Shown here: piece by piece, positions 1 through 6,432 of the stretch | Layout: every line of letters starts with the position of its first letter | Position numbering within the stretch: the first letter of the stretch is position 1 | Assembly: GCA_005881495.1 (NCBI GenBank) | Contig: VBHI01000090.1 | Span: forward strand, 1-12,534 | DNA: 12,534 nt | Source: Chloroflexota bacterium | Lineage (GTDB): Bacteria > Chloroflexota > Ktedonobacteria > Ktedonobacterales > Ktedonobacteraceae | Direction of reading: 5' to 3' | Position numbers and translations under genes: made by a program | The notes under the pieces: model-generated | Told to the model about the DNA's origin: nothing | What the model saw: the letters and a program-made list of their open reading frames with translations, nothing else | Databases searched by the model: none

Positions 1-137
1 GTCACCAGGCGCACCTCTGGGCGTTGCAGGAGGGCCCACACCGCCGCCACCTCTTGCCTGCGTCCAATCAGGGGGGTGAGCTGCGCAGGCAGGCTGTGAT
101 GATAGTTGCCAAACTGCTGCTCGACGCGGTCGATCAT
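1..137 (-). CDS. N-terminus of a large AfsR/LuxR-like NTPase regulator (partial)
   Basis: Only the first 45 codons lie in the window; the gene continues past the left edge. The peptide starts MIDRVEQQFGNYHHS and then has LPAQLTPLIGRRQEV, followed by a helix and PEVRLV. In large bacterial signal-transduction NTPases of the AfsR/LuxR-like type, this LTPLIGR stretch immediately precedes the Walker A loop, which here would lie just outside the window. Such proteins usually continue with an NTPase core, TPR repeats and often a DNA-binding domain, but none of that is visible here. The ATG at 137-135 is preceded by GAGGGGG with about 7 bases of spacing, a strong ribosome site, so the start is reliable. 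A good promoter lies about 120 bases upstream at 266-294. Family assignment is by motif recognition. Confidence 0.8.
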   Translation of the reverse strand, partial: MIDRVEQQFGNYHHSLPAQLTPLIGRRQEVAAVWALLQRPEVRLV

Positions 138-265
138 GGTCACACCCCCTCTAAGAAGCATACTAACAATTGAAATAAGGAACCGATGTAAAACGAACCC
201 AAGAGACAAACAGAAGGCTACTCTCAAGGGGGTATTGCTTCTATCTCGTGAGTGCTGTTGCACTT

Positions 266-294
266 ACTATACTCTACTGAAGACAGAATTTCAA
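266..294 (-). promoter_or_regulatory. Putative sigma70-type promoter for the left-edge regulator
   Basis: On the minus strand, TTGAAA (294-289) and TATAGT (271-266) are separated by exactly 17 bases, close to the housekeeping consensus. The -35 box overlaps the stop codon of the upstream lipoprotein gene, so the regulator at 1-137 can be transcribed independently of it. The implied 5' leader is roughly 120 bases. Confidence 0.55.
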
Positions 295-530
295 CTTTGC
301 AAATTGCTTGGTGAAAGCTGTGAGGAGGTTAACTTGCAGGGGAACAAACAGCATGAGATGGTGATGGGTAGAAGCCCAATGATAAACTTTAACGTATGAG
401 AATTCATCACTGGGCTGGTTGGTGTTTGCTGGTTAGCTTGGTTAACCTGGTTACCTGGTCCACAGGACACTGCGACCATCGATATGATGACCATAAAGAG
501 AAACGTGACTATCTTCACCTGGGACCTCAT
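291..530 (-). CDS. Small putative lipoprotein, possibly truncated
   Basis: The 79-residue product begins MRSQVK, then has a hydrophobic stretch (about residues 6-22) ending in VAVSC, a plausible lipobox with the lipidated cysteine at residue 23. A polar Asn/Gln/Pro/Thr linker follows (GNQVNQANQQTPTSP), as is usual just after a lipoprotein signal. The start is well supported: AGGAGG sits 9 bases before the ATG. It lies 62 bases downstream of the ECF sigma gene on the same strand and may be co-transcribed. After SHTLK (about residues 44-48) the sequence turns into a cysteine-rich hydrophobic tail that does not resemble a folded periplasmic domain. The gene may therefore have lost its original 3' part by a frameshift or deletion. 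No function can be assigned. Confidence 0.6.
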   Translation of the reverse strand: MRSQVKIVTFLFMVIISMVAVSCGPGNQVNQANQQTPTSPVMNSHTLKFIIGLLPITISCCLFPCKLTSSQLSPSNLQS

Positions 531-592
531 GAAATATTTCCTCCTGTAAGCTCGGTCAGAAACATTCTGACCTTGCGTTGCAAGGAAAGTAC

Positions 593-1120
593 CTACAACA
601 CTCTATGTTCTTGTTCTATGACAACTTGTTCGAGATCAGCAGCGCGTTTGAGCGCACGAAACTGCAATACTTTGACGTTTGCCTCCGTCGCTCCCATTTG
701 TAGCGCAGTGGCTTTTACCGAGAGCTTGAGCAGAAAACGGCATTTCAAGACTTCTCGATATTTCTCAGGCAATGCCTGGAGAATACGTTCTACCTGTTCT
801 TCTGCGCTATTGCTTGTTGCAGTAGCTTCTACCTCAGCTGGACCTTCCCAGCCGGCCTCTAGCATTGCATCGAGTGAACTCTTGGGTAAACGATAGCGAG
901 CGCGCCAGTAGTCCGCGATAGTTGAGCGTGCAATGAGATAGAGCCATTTTTGCATACTTAGCCGGCTACGCTCTTGATCAATGCTGCTGACTACTTTGAG
1001 AAAAATTTGCGACGTGAGGTCCTCGGCCTCTTCCCTGTTGCTGACCTGGTTGTACACGTAACGATAGATCAAGCCTAGATTCTCCTGGTAAAACTGCTGG
1101 AATTCCTGCTGTGTATCCAT
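593..1120 (-). CDS. ECF-type RNA polymerase sigma factor
   Basis: The product is a sigma70-family extracytoplasmic-function sigma factor that would redirect RNA polymerase to a small promoter set. Numbered from the chosen start (175 residues), region 2 spans about residues 8-80. It contains FYQENLGLIYRYVYNQV, then EEAEDLTSQIFLKVV (the core-binding helix) and WLYLIARSTIADYWRARYR. Region 4 spans about 113-165, with LPEKYREVLKCRFLL and a helix-turn-helix ending EANVKVLQFRALKRA. The frame stays open to an ATG at 1183, but no ribosome site precedes that one. The ATG at 1120 follows AAGAAG at 5 bases and places region 2 at the usual distance; another ATG at 1162 is also possible. No anti-sigma gene is visible next to it. 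The only close same-strand neighbour is the small lipoprotein downstream. Confidence 0.88.
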   Translation of the reverse strand: MDTQQEFQQFYQENLGLIYRYVYNQVSNREEAEDLTSQIFLKVVSSIDQERSRLSMQKWLYLIARSTIADYWRARYRLPKSSLDAMLEAGWEGPAEVEATATSNSAEEQVERILQALPEKYREVLKCRFLLKLSVKATALQMGATEANVKVLQFRALKRAADLEQVVIEQEHRVL

Positions 1121-1183
1121 AGGAACTTCTTTAAGAGAATGCTCAGCCCACATCGTTTGCATCGATATTTCACTTCTTTCCAT

Positions 1184-2053
1184 AGCTAGCTAGAGTAAAT
1201 TATTTTTTCAGTGACTGTTTCAGGCAGATAACAGAGTATTTCATTTCTCCAAGAGAGTGGAGGTTCGTACATCATATAGCCCGAGAAACAACTTCTCTGC
1301 TACTTACCACAACAGTAGATATAGCTCGCAGGAGAGTAGGGAACATCGACAGAAACGTCTAATTTCTCCCTCTCAGTACTCTGGGAAAGTTCTAGGCAGA
1401 ATTACCTACTCCTTTCGTCTTGCCTGAGCGCAGCGCACTCCTTGCACAGCTGCTGAGACGAAGTCTAGCCGCGCCAGTGGCGTTGCAGCAGTATCTTTCA
1501 AAGAAGCCGTGCGCGCGGTGTTAGCAAAACGGATAGGTGCCTGATTACATTGAACGTGTGGGCATTGACTGGACATCATGAGGAAGTGTATAGGTATCGA
1601 TGGTGAGAGTTCTACTACAAGTGAGGGACTGAAGAAAGCTGAATGGCTTGTAGAGCTATTTCTCCGAAGCTAACGAAGAATTACTAACCCGATGTGCAAA
1701 CTCATTCAAACAGAACGTGATCATGAAAATGAATGTCCTCGCCAAACAAGTTTATTGTAACCCCCTGCGAATCTACTTGTGTAAGAACAATACTACACAA
1801 TATTACTCAATAGAAGCTTCTGGTATCGGGCCACGAGTACACCTACAACAGACACCAGGCTACTGAACATCACTATGACGATGAAGTCAGATGGGTGATT
1901 CTGTCTCTGAACCCGAGAGCTAACGAATCACGAACGGCTGTCTAATCATAGTGATTCCTTCTGGAACATGCAGCAGGGGGTCGAAGGCACTATTCAGCTA
2001 TATGCAAATGTGGTATTCATAACAATTTGATTTAGATTGAAGGAGTACATTTT
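1184..2053. other. Gene-free 870-base gap
   Basis: It lies between the sigma factor start (minus) and the DoxX-like start (plus), so it must hold two divergent promoters. I could not pick convincing -35/-10 pairs. Most of it is AT-rich with frequent stops in every frame. A GC-richer patch at about 1425-1530 has a short open stretch reading roughly LPERSALLAQLLRRSLAAPVALQQYLSKK, which could be a relic of coding sequence, but I recognise no family. No clear terminator, tRNA or transposon end was seen. Confidence 0.5.
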
Positions 2054-2638
2054 ATGATCGATAATTCAGCAACGAAACCTTTGCAACAAACCACAATCTC
2101 GTCACGTCGTCTCATTCGGATGAACTGGCGAGAGCGTGGTGTCGGCATAGCGCGTATCATCTTCGGCCTTGTGTATGTTGTTGCCGCGACGTTGAAGTGG
2201 CAACCGCAATTTCAAAACACATTCGTTCAACAGATCTCGGCAGTGAGTGATGGTCAACCAGCGCCAATTCAGGCCTGGATCTCCTTCTGGACTCACCTTG
2301 TCAGCATCAATCCATTGCTCTTTGCTCGTATCGAAGCCACGACAGAGACTGCTATCGCGGTCTTCTTGATCTTTGGCATCTTTAGCAACCTGACGTATAT
2401 CGTTGGCATCTTCCTGTCACTGGGCATCTGGTCAACGGCTGAAGGTTTTGGAGGACCCTACATACCAGGTCAAAGTACAGATGTAGGGACAGCCTTTCCC
2501 TATGCAATACTCTTTGCCATATTACTCTTCCTCTCTGCAGGCCGCTATTATGGGGTAGATCAGTGGCTCACTTCAAAGCTGGGCCGACTGGGCTTCCTGG
2601 CTTCAGGCTCTTTCCGGCGTAGCAGGAAGCAGGGATGA
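2054..2638 (+). CDS. DoxX/DoxD-like integral membrane protein
   Basis: The 194-residue product has a polar N-terminus of about 30 residues. It then shows the DoxX-like pattern: a first membrane segment (RIIFGLVYVVAATLKWQPQF, about 34-53) and an amphipathic periplasmic-type loop (about 55-85). Membrane segments follow at about 96-112 (TAIAVFLIFGIFSNLTYIV), 115-130 and 148-163 (AFPYAILFAILLFLSAG). The loop motif AEGFGGPY between the last two segments is typical of DoxX/DoxD-type proteins, one of which is the small subunit of archaeal thiosulfate:quinone oxidoreductase. No specific reaction can be claimed here. The ATG is preceded by AAGGAG at 9 bases. The gene stands alone and converges on the DUF5996 gene, with a 181-base gap between them. 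The C-terminus is basic (RRSRKQG), probably cytoplasmic. Confidence 0.8.
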   Translation: MIDNSATKPLQQTTISSRRLIRMNWRERGVGIARIIFGLVYVVAATLKWQPQFQNTFVQQISAVSDGQPAPIQAWISFWTHLVSINPLLFARIEATTETAIAVFLIFGIFSNLTYIVGIFLSLGIWSTAEGFGGPYIPGQSTDVGTAFPYAILFAILLFLSAGRYYGVDQWLTSKLGRLGFLASGSFRRSRKQG

Positions 2639-2819
2639 GCTCTGTGTTTTGATCATGGCGAAGTCTGTGGTATCACCATCTTATAAAGAGACCGCACAAG
2701 TGAGAATTTGTCTTTTAACCCATAGGTTTTGCAGATTCTGCAACGGATGTTCGAAGTAGCCAGTACAGGTGCACTCACCTTTTAACGAGCAAAAGTTAAC
2801 AGCTCTTTGAGGGGAATAT
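2639..2819. other. Convergent intergenic region with a short palindrome
   Basis: The 3' ends of the DoxX-like gene (plus) and the DUF5996 gene (minus) face each other here. A 15-base palindrome, TTGCAGA-T-TCTGCAA, lies at 2729-2743. It could form a small hairpin on either transcript but lacks a following T-tract, so it is not called a terminator. No gene is seen. Confidence 0.4.
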
Positions 2820-3740
2820 CTACCTTTCCAATGCCTCGCGATCCCACTGCGCAAGTCGGGCTCCGGCTTCGTAGGTGCTCTGAAAAAACTCCAGCAGCGC
2901 CTGCTCAGGCGAGGAAGCTGTTTGCACGTCGTCATAGCGCAGGAGAAACAAACTCAGCTCTTGACTGTAGAAGGCCTCCTCCGGACGAATCGAGGCTGTC
3001 GGCAGTCCAGGCGGTTCTGGAGCGGTATAGGAGTAGAAAGCCGGAGCCGGGAAACGGTCATCGCCAGGCCAGAACCCACAACTGATCACTTCATGCGAGT
3101 AGGCTTCCCGCGTCATGCGATCGGCCCCTGGACGCTCTGGTGCACGCAGTCCCGAAAAAAAGGTGAGTGCCAGGTCGAAGCTGCCCCAGAAGAAGTGGAC
3201 GGGACTGCTCTTGCCCAGAAACGGCGAGCGGTAGCGCTGCATGACGGCGTCGGTCTGCACCAGTATGCGCCAGAAGCGCTGGGCGTAGACTGGGTCGTAG
3301 GAGGCGTGGACCTCATCGACATCACAGCGAATGGGATTCTGCACTTCGCTGGGCAAGGGGTTGATGGTGACCTCGATGCCCAGGGCGTGCAAGCAGGCCA
3401 TGCATTCCCGGTAAAACGCGGCGACGGAGCGGGGGATCAGCGGCAGCGCTTTGGTGGTTCCCTCGCTTGTGCGAATGGAGAGATTGTGCTCGACGAAGTC
3501 AAAGGTGACTTCAAAGGTGCCCCCGTGATAGGGGATGGAAGAGGTGGTCAGCCCACGCGGGGTGACGTACAAGGTGACATGCCACCAGTGGTTGAGAAAG
3601 GGACTCAATTCCATTCTGACTTTGCCCACGATCTGTGTCCACAGATGCAGGGTCTGGCAGGTATCCCTCCAGGCCTCATAGGGGAGGGCTGGCCAGCCCT
3701 CCGCTCGTTCCCCTTGCTGTGTGTTGCTTGTGTTCTCCAT
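2820..3740 (-). CDS. DUF5996 family protein
   Basis: The 306-residue product matches my memory of the DUF5996 family along its whole length. It has WPALPYEAWRDTCQTLH near the start, then LHLWTQIVGKVR, NHWWHVTLYVTPRGLTTS, HASYDPVYAQRFWRIL, SSPVHFFWGSFDLALT, RAPERPGADRMTREAYSHEV, and a C-terminal LLEFFQSTYEAGARLAQWDR. The many conserved Trp, His and aromatic residues suggest a ligand pocket, but no biochemical function is known to me. The frame extends upstream to 3797, with an ATG at 3794 overlapping the TGA of the DsbA-like gene (TGATG). That arrangement would give translational coupling. I prefer the ATG at 3740 because GGTGGAG lies 6 bases before it; an ATG at 3773 with GAGGTG is also good. 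It is probably co-transcribed with the DsbA-like gene. Confidence 0.85.
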   Translation of the reverse strand: MENTSNTQQGERAEGWPALPYEAWRDTCQTLHLWTQIVGKVRMELSPFLNHWWHVTLYVTPRGLTTSSIPYHGGTFEVTFDFVEHNLSIRTSEGTTKALPLIPRSVAAFYRECMACLHALGIEVTINPLPSEVQNPIRCDVDEVHASYDPVYAQRFWRILVQTDAVMQRYRSPFLGKSSPVHFFWGSFDLALTFFSGLRAPERPGADRMTREAYSHEVISCGFWPGDDRFPAPAFYSYTAPEPPGLPTASIRPEEAFYSQELSLFLLRYDDVQTASSPEQALLEFFQSTYEAGARLAQWDREALER

Positions 3741-3793
3741 GTGTTGCTCCACCTGATTGTCTCTCTGCTCCATTTCTGAGCACCTCGAGGGCA

Positions 3794-4333
3794 TCACGAT
3801 GTTGGGCTCGCTGCTTGGAGTGCAGCCAGCAAGGCCTCGTGTTCCCAGGAACCGCGATACAAGACTCCATTGATGAAGAACGTCGGCGTTCCACGCACAC
3901 CGCTGCGTATGCCGCTCTGAAGATCCTCCTCGATACGGCTAATGTACGGACGTTCTGCCATGTCACGTGCGAACTGCTGCATATCCAGGCCAACCGCCTC
4001 GGCAAATTGCTCCAGGTCGGAATCCTCAAGCGTATGCTGGTGGTGGAAGATGTAATCATGCATCTGCCAGAACTTGCCCTGAGCTGCGGCGGCCTCGGCA
4101 GCGAAAGCCGCGTGCAGCGCGTGGGGATGGATTTCGGTGAGTGGGAAGTTGCGAAAGATAAAGCGTAACTGGTCCCCGAGTTGTTGCTGGATCGCTCTCA
4201 CGATGGTCGTCGATTGGCGGGTGTAGGGGCATTCGTAGTCGCCATATTGTACCAGCGTTACAGCGGCTGTTGCAGGTCCTTGACTGTGGTCCCGCTCACT
4301 GACGGGTACCCCAAGATGTATTCTCTGTGTCAT
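3794..4333 (-). CDS. DsbA/FrnE-like thioredoxin-fold protein with a CPYT site
   Basis: The 179-residue product has a DsbA-type thioredoxin fold. It begins with an RDHSQGPATAAVTLVQYGD strand region (about 14-32). The redox-site position is YECPYTRQ (33-40), followed by FIFRNFPLTEIHPHA (58-72), a helical insert (about 75-140) and the cis-proline loop RGTPTFFING (147-156). No signal peptide is present, so it should be cytoplasmic, like FrnE-type relatives. The usual second cysteine of CPYC is Thr38, leaving Cys35 as the only cysteine in the protein. Classical disulfide oxidation by a CxxC pair is therefore impossible; a glutathione- or thiol-conjugate or monothiol role is an inference. ATGs at 4339 and 4333 both follow AAGGAA; 4333 has the better 9-base spacing. 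The frame opens further, to 4453, but the extra residues look like leader sequence. The DUF5996 gene follows. Confidence 0.85.
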   Translation of the reverse strand: MTQRIHLGVPVSERDHSQGPATAAVTLVQYGDYECPYTRQSTTIVRAIQQQLGDQLRFIFRNFPLTEIHPHALHAAFAAEAAAAQGKFWQMHDYIFHHQHTLEDSDLEQFAEAVGLDMQQFARDMAERPYISRIEEDLQSGIRSGVRGTPTFFINGVLYRGSWEHEALLAALQAASPTS

Positions 4334-4435
4334 CGTCATCTTTCCTTTTGGTTCTACCAAGAATCGGATGTTAAGGGAGAGCGCTTCTCCAGCGAGGGCG
4401 ACGCTGCCTTCATCATCCCCCGGATGCGGCTGCGT

Positions 4436-4465
4436 CCCCTCCCCACACCTCACCTCCCCCGCCCC
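4436..4465 (-). promoter_or_regulatory. G-rich tract with quadruplex potential in the DsbA-like leader
   Basis: The minus strand here has four runs of four or five G (GGGG, GGGGG, GGGG, GGGG) separated by short loops, the longest about 11 bases. This fits an intramolecular G-quadruplex. It sits about 100 bases before the DsbA-like start on the coding strand, so it may form in the mRNA leader. Folding and function are inferred only. Confidence 0.35.
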
Positions 4466-4572
4466 TACGCGATACAGGCCGCTCCATTAGCCCCCGATAT
4501 GTGGCAGAACTTTTCCTTTTCGAGGTATCTTCTCAATATAAGCCGTGGTGTCTATGGAAGGTCGAGAATCGA

Positions 4573-4839
4573 TCAAGCAGGCTCGAGCATAACCTGATCG
4601 ATGTAACACCAGACCCAGTCCTCTCCAGGCTGGAAGGACTGAATGATCGGATGGTTGGTCGCGTGGAAATGCTTGGTTGCGTGCTTGTTCTTTGAAGAGT
4701 CGCAGCAGCCCACATGTCCACACGTGAGACAGAGGCGCAGGTGTACCCAGGTATCTCCAATTTTCAAACAGTCCTCACATCCATTGGCACTCGGTGTGAC
4801 TTCTTGTATCTGATCAAGATGCGTGCATCTCTTTGCCAT
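4573..4839 (-). CDS. Small UBP-type zinc-finger protein
   Basis: The 88-residue protein consists of a single UBP-type zinc finger. Likely zinc ligands, in order, are Cys5 and His7, Cys21 and Cys24, Cys37 and Cys40, Cys45, then His53, His57 and/or His59, and His63. The stretch LCLTCGHVGCCDSS followed by NKHATKHFHATNHPIIQSF is the family hallmark. In eukaryotes this domain binds the ubiquitin C-terminus; stand-alone bacterial versions have no established partner, so no function is assigned. The start is firm: GGGAGG precedes the ATG by about 8 bases. It is divergent from the HxlR gene, with a 291-base region carrying inverted repeats between them. The downstream DsbA-like gene starts about 240 bases later on the same strand. 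Confidence 0.88.
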   Translation of the reverse strand: MAKRCTHLDQIQEVTPSANGCEDCLKIGDTWVHLRLCLTCGHVGCCDSSKNKHATKHFHATNHPIIQSFQPGEDWVWCYIDQVMLEPA

Positions 4840-4943
4840 GTTCTATTCCTCCCTGATGCGTGCGTCCGACTCGGGCCAGCTCTCATACTTCCTCATAGAG
4901 ATGCCGGCGACAACTTTTTATGGTCCGAACCCTTGCACATAGG

Positions 4944-4984
4944 TACGTATGACTCATCCGACATACGTATATGCATGTATACGT
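4944..4984. promoter_or_regulatory. Two nested perfect inverted repeats (candidate operators)
   Basis: TACGTATG (4944-4951) and CATACGTA (4962-4969) form an 8-base perfect inverted repeat with a 10-base spacer. The right arm overlaps a second perfect repeat, ACGTATA (4965-4971) and TATACGT (4978-4984), with a 6-base spacer TGCATG. They lie between the divergent zinc-finger and HxlR genes, 105-145 bases upstream of the former and upstream of the HxlR promoter, a typical place for regulator sites. Which protein binds is unknown. Confidence 0.45.
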
Positions 4985-5031
4985 GTATAGTATCACTCAC
5001 CTGGGGAAGCTGCTACATTACCAGACAGGTA

Positions 5032-5060
5032 TTGACGTCCCTATCAGCTAAGGATACTAT
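5032..5060 (+). promoter_or_regulatory. Putative sigma70-type promoter of the HxlR gene
   Basis: TTGACG (5032-5037) and TACTAT (5055-5060) are separated by 17 bases. Transcription would start near 5067 and give a leader of about 65 bases, which contains the candidate operator at 5087-5106. Confidence 0.65.
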
Positions 5061-5086
5061 AGCATGGTATTCTCTCATTTGGTAAG

Positions 5087-5106
5087 TAGGTACCTTTAAG
5101 TGCCTA
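5087..5106. promoter_or_regulatory. Candidate HxlR autoregulatory operator
   Basis: TAGGTAC (5087-5093), a 6-base AT-rich spacer, and GTGCCTA (5100-5106) form an inverted repeat with 6 of 7 positions matching. HxlR-family regulators commonly bind short inverted repeats around such AT-rich centres. Lying just downstream of the promoter and before the start codon, the site could block transcription of its own gene. The operator role is inferred from position and symmetry. Confidence 0.5.
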
Positions 5107-5130
5107 AGAGAAATGAAGGAGGTGAATGAG

Positions 5131-5520
5131 GTGGAGACGAAGGAATACTCACACCCTACGGTGTTCGACTCGAAGTATGGTTCGCGGCAGGTGCTTGATC
5201 TTCTCTCTGAGAAGTGGACGGCACTTGTTCTGTATGCATTGGCGTTTGGTGTGAAACGGCACGGCGAAATAAAGCGTGAGATCAAGGGGATCTCCCAGAA
5301 AATGCTGACTCTAACACTACGAAATTTAGAACGTGATGGGCTTGTGAAGCGCACAGTCTACCATGTTGTACCACCTCGAGTTGAGTATGCCCTGACTCCA
5401 TTAGGCGAGACATTTAGTGAGTTGCTGAAGGATATCTGCACGTGGGCTGAAACTCATTTTGCTGAAATTGAGGATGCCCGGGTAGAGTATGACCACAAGG
5501 CCAAAGCTGTTGGTTCATGA
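5131..5520 (+). CDS. HxlR-family winged-helix transcriptional regulator
   Basis: The 129-residue product has the HxlR winged-helix layout. A leader is followed by LLSEKWTALVLYALAFGVKR (about 24-43), then the recognition region HGEIKREIKGISQKMLTLTLRNLERDGLV, a wing with VYHVVPPRVEYALTPLG, and a C-terminal dimerisation helix ending ICTWAETHF. Its only cysteine lies in that last helix, not at the N-terminal position used for thiol sensing in YodB-type members. I choose the GTG at 5131. An in-frame ATG at 5113 exists, but its next codons spell AAGGAGGTG, which is a near-perfect ribosome site 6 bases before the GTG and has no such site before itself. A promoter, a candidate operator and a terminator frame the gene as a single unit. 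Confidence 0.88.
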   Translation: METKEYSHPTVFDSKYGSRQVLDLLSEKWTALVLYALAFGVKRHGEIKREIKGISQKMLTLTLRNLERDGLVKRTVYHVVPPRVEYALTPLGETFSELLKDICTWAETHFAEIEDARVEYDHKAKAVGS

Positions 5521-5549
5521 GAGGCTCTCTACTACAGATCAGTAAATCA

Positions 5550-5584
5550 GGGGCAAAGTGGCACGTACTCTGCTCCCTTTTTTT
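5550..5584 (+). terminator. Intrinsic terminator of the HxlR gene
   Basis: GGGGCA (5550-5555) pairs with TGCTCC (5571-5576), with one G-T pair. After a single mismatch, AGT (5557-5559) pairs with ACT (5567-5569) around a 7-base loop. A run of seven T follows (5578-5584). It begins 30 bases after the HxlR stop codon. Confidence 0.7.
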
Positions 5585-5598
5585 CGGTTTCCTCCTTG

Positions 5599-5754
5599 TC
5601 ATCTCTCTTCTGACTCGACCGGACGAGCCGGGTCGGTGCCCCACTCCTCCCAGGACGCATTGTAGAAGGCAAGATGGCGGTAACCAGCCAAGTACAGAGC
5701 AAAAAGTGCGAGTGAGGCAGAGATGCCCACCCCGCAGTACGTGATGATATGCTG
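5599..5754 (-). pseudogene. 3' stub of a rhodanese/sulfurtransferase gene
   Basis: On the minus strand a 51-codon frame with no start codon of its own (TAG at 5757-5755 to TGA at 5601-5599) reads IITYCGVGISAS, then LALFALYLAGYRHLAFYN and ASWEEWGTDPARPVE. This matches the C-terminal part of tandem-domain rhodaneses (thiosulfate or mercaptopyruvate sulfurtransferases). It includes the active-site loop, with its catalytic cysteine in YCGVGIS, and the closing W-x-E-W motif. Everything upstream is missing: a stop codon sits two codons before the conserved part, and I find no continuation in other frames up to 5920. It is a decayed remnant, not a functional enzyme. It lies tail-to-tail with the HxlR terminator and downstream of the nitroreductase gene on the same strand. 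Confidence 0.75.
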
Positions 5755-5920
5755 CTACCATCGTGGGAAGTACGAACTTTTCCAGGAAGGAATACGGAGA
5801 TCAGACTCGTTTTGCCAGCCCTTGTTCGACAGCGCAGGCCGCGCCCAGCATGCGTGATCTCGGGCCTTCTTGATGTGCGCTGTTCCAGACCTTCATAGAC
5901 CAGGGCGGTTCAGACACCTC

Positions 5921-6427
5921 TTATTCGAATGGTTTGCCCCATCGTTCATGATAGGCAACCTCGCCCAGAGGTTTGCGTTTCTTCTGACCCTTCCCGACGG
6001 CCTCAACCGGGTAGCCGAACGGAAGGATCGCGAGGACCGAGACCTCCTCGGGAATGCCCAAAAGGCGGTTGACCTCCGGCAGGCTGTTGAAGCCAACCCA
6101 GTTTGAGCCGACGCCTTGCGACCAAGCTGCCAGAATCATGTCCTGGATAGCGCGACTACCATCGGAGACAGCAAGGGGACTGCGATCCATAGCCACAACA
6201 ATCGCCAGCGGTGCCTGCGCGATATAGGGCCCCGTGGGTGCGAGCTGACCAAGCCGGCGCAATGTCTCCTTGTCCCGTACGACGATGAAGTGCCAGGGTT
6301 GGCCATTCCCAGCACTGGCGGTAAGACGGCCTGCTTCGACAATTTGCCGGACGATAGGTTCAGGGATCGGTGTATCTTTGAAGTGGCGCACTGCCAGGGC
6401 CGTACGAATCGCATCAAATGTTTCCAT
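5921..6427 (-). CDS. Nitroreductase-family FMN oxidoreductase
   Basis: The 168-residue product is a compact nitroreductase-fold protein expected to use FMN and NAD(P)H to reduce nitro compounds, quinones or similar substrates. FMN-binding features are visible. VRHFKDTPIP at 13-22 is the equivalent of the RRSVR-F motif. ASAGNGQPWHFIVV spans 37-50, PYIAQAPLAIVV 67-78, and GVGSNWVGF 105-113. ILPFGYPVE at 134-142 precedes a basic C-terminus ending in RWGKPFE. Length suits the short (about 170-residue) branch of the family. The ATG is preceded by AAGGAAG at about 8 bases. A strong promoter with a 55-base leader lies at 6490-6518. HxlR proteins often control nitroreductase or quinone-reductase genes, but here the HxlR gene is about 400 bases away and not divergent, so a link is only a suggestion. 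Confidence 0.9.
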   Translation of the reverse strand: METFDAIRTALAVRHFKDTPIPEPIVRQIVEAGRLTASAGNGQPWHFIVVRDKETLRRLGQLAPTGPYIAQAPLAIVVAMDRSPLAVSDGSRAIQDMILAAWSQGVGSNWVGFNSLPEVNRLLGIPEEVSVLAILPFGYPVEAVGKGQKKRKPLGEVAYHERWGKPFE

Positions 6428-6432
6428 GAAAA

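Noticed and set aside
396..896. 166-codon plus-strand frame opposite the sigma factor
   Set aside because: It is low-complexity Ser/Cys/Arg-rich sequence without family features, antisense to clear sigma region 4.
1425..1530. GC-richer patch with a short open frame in the 870-base gap
   Set aside because: Only about 35 codons are open, there is no start signal, and I recognise no family; kept as a remark, not a gene.
2729..2743. Palindrome TTGCAGA-T-TCTGCAA as a bidirectional terminator
   Set aside because: The stem is weak and no T-run follows on either strand.
2922..3779. 285-codon plus-strand reading frame
   Set aside because: It lies antisense to the DUF5996 gene, whose conserved Trp/His motifs identify the real frame.
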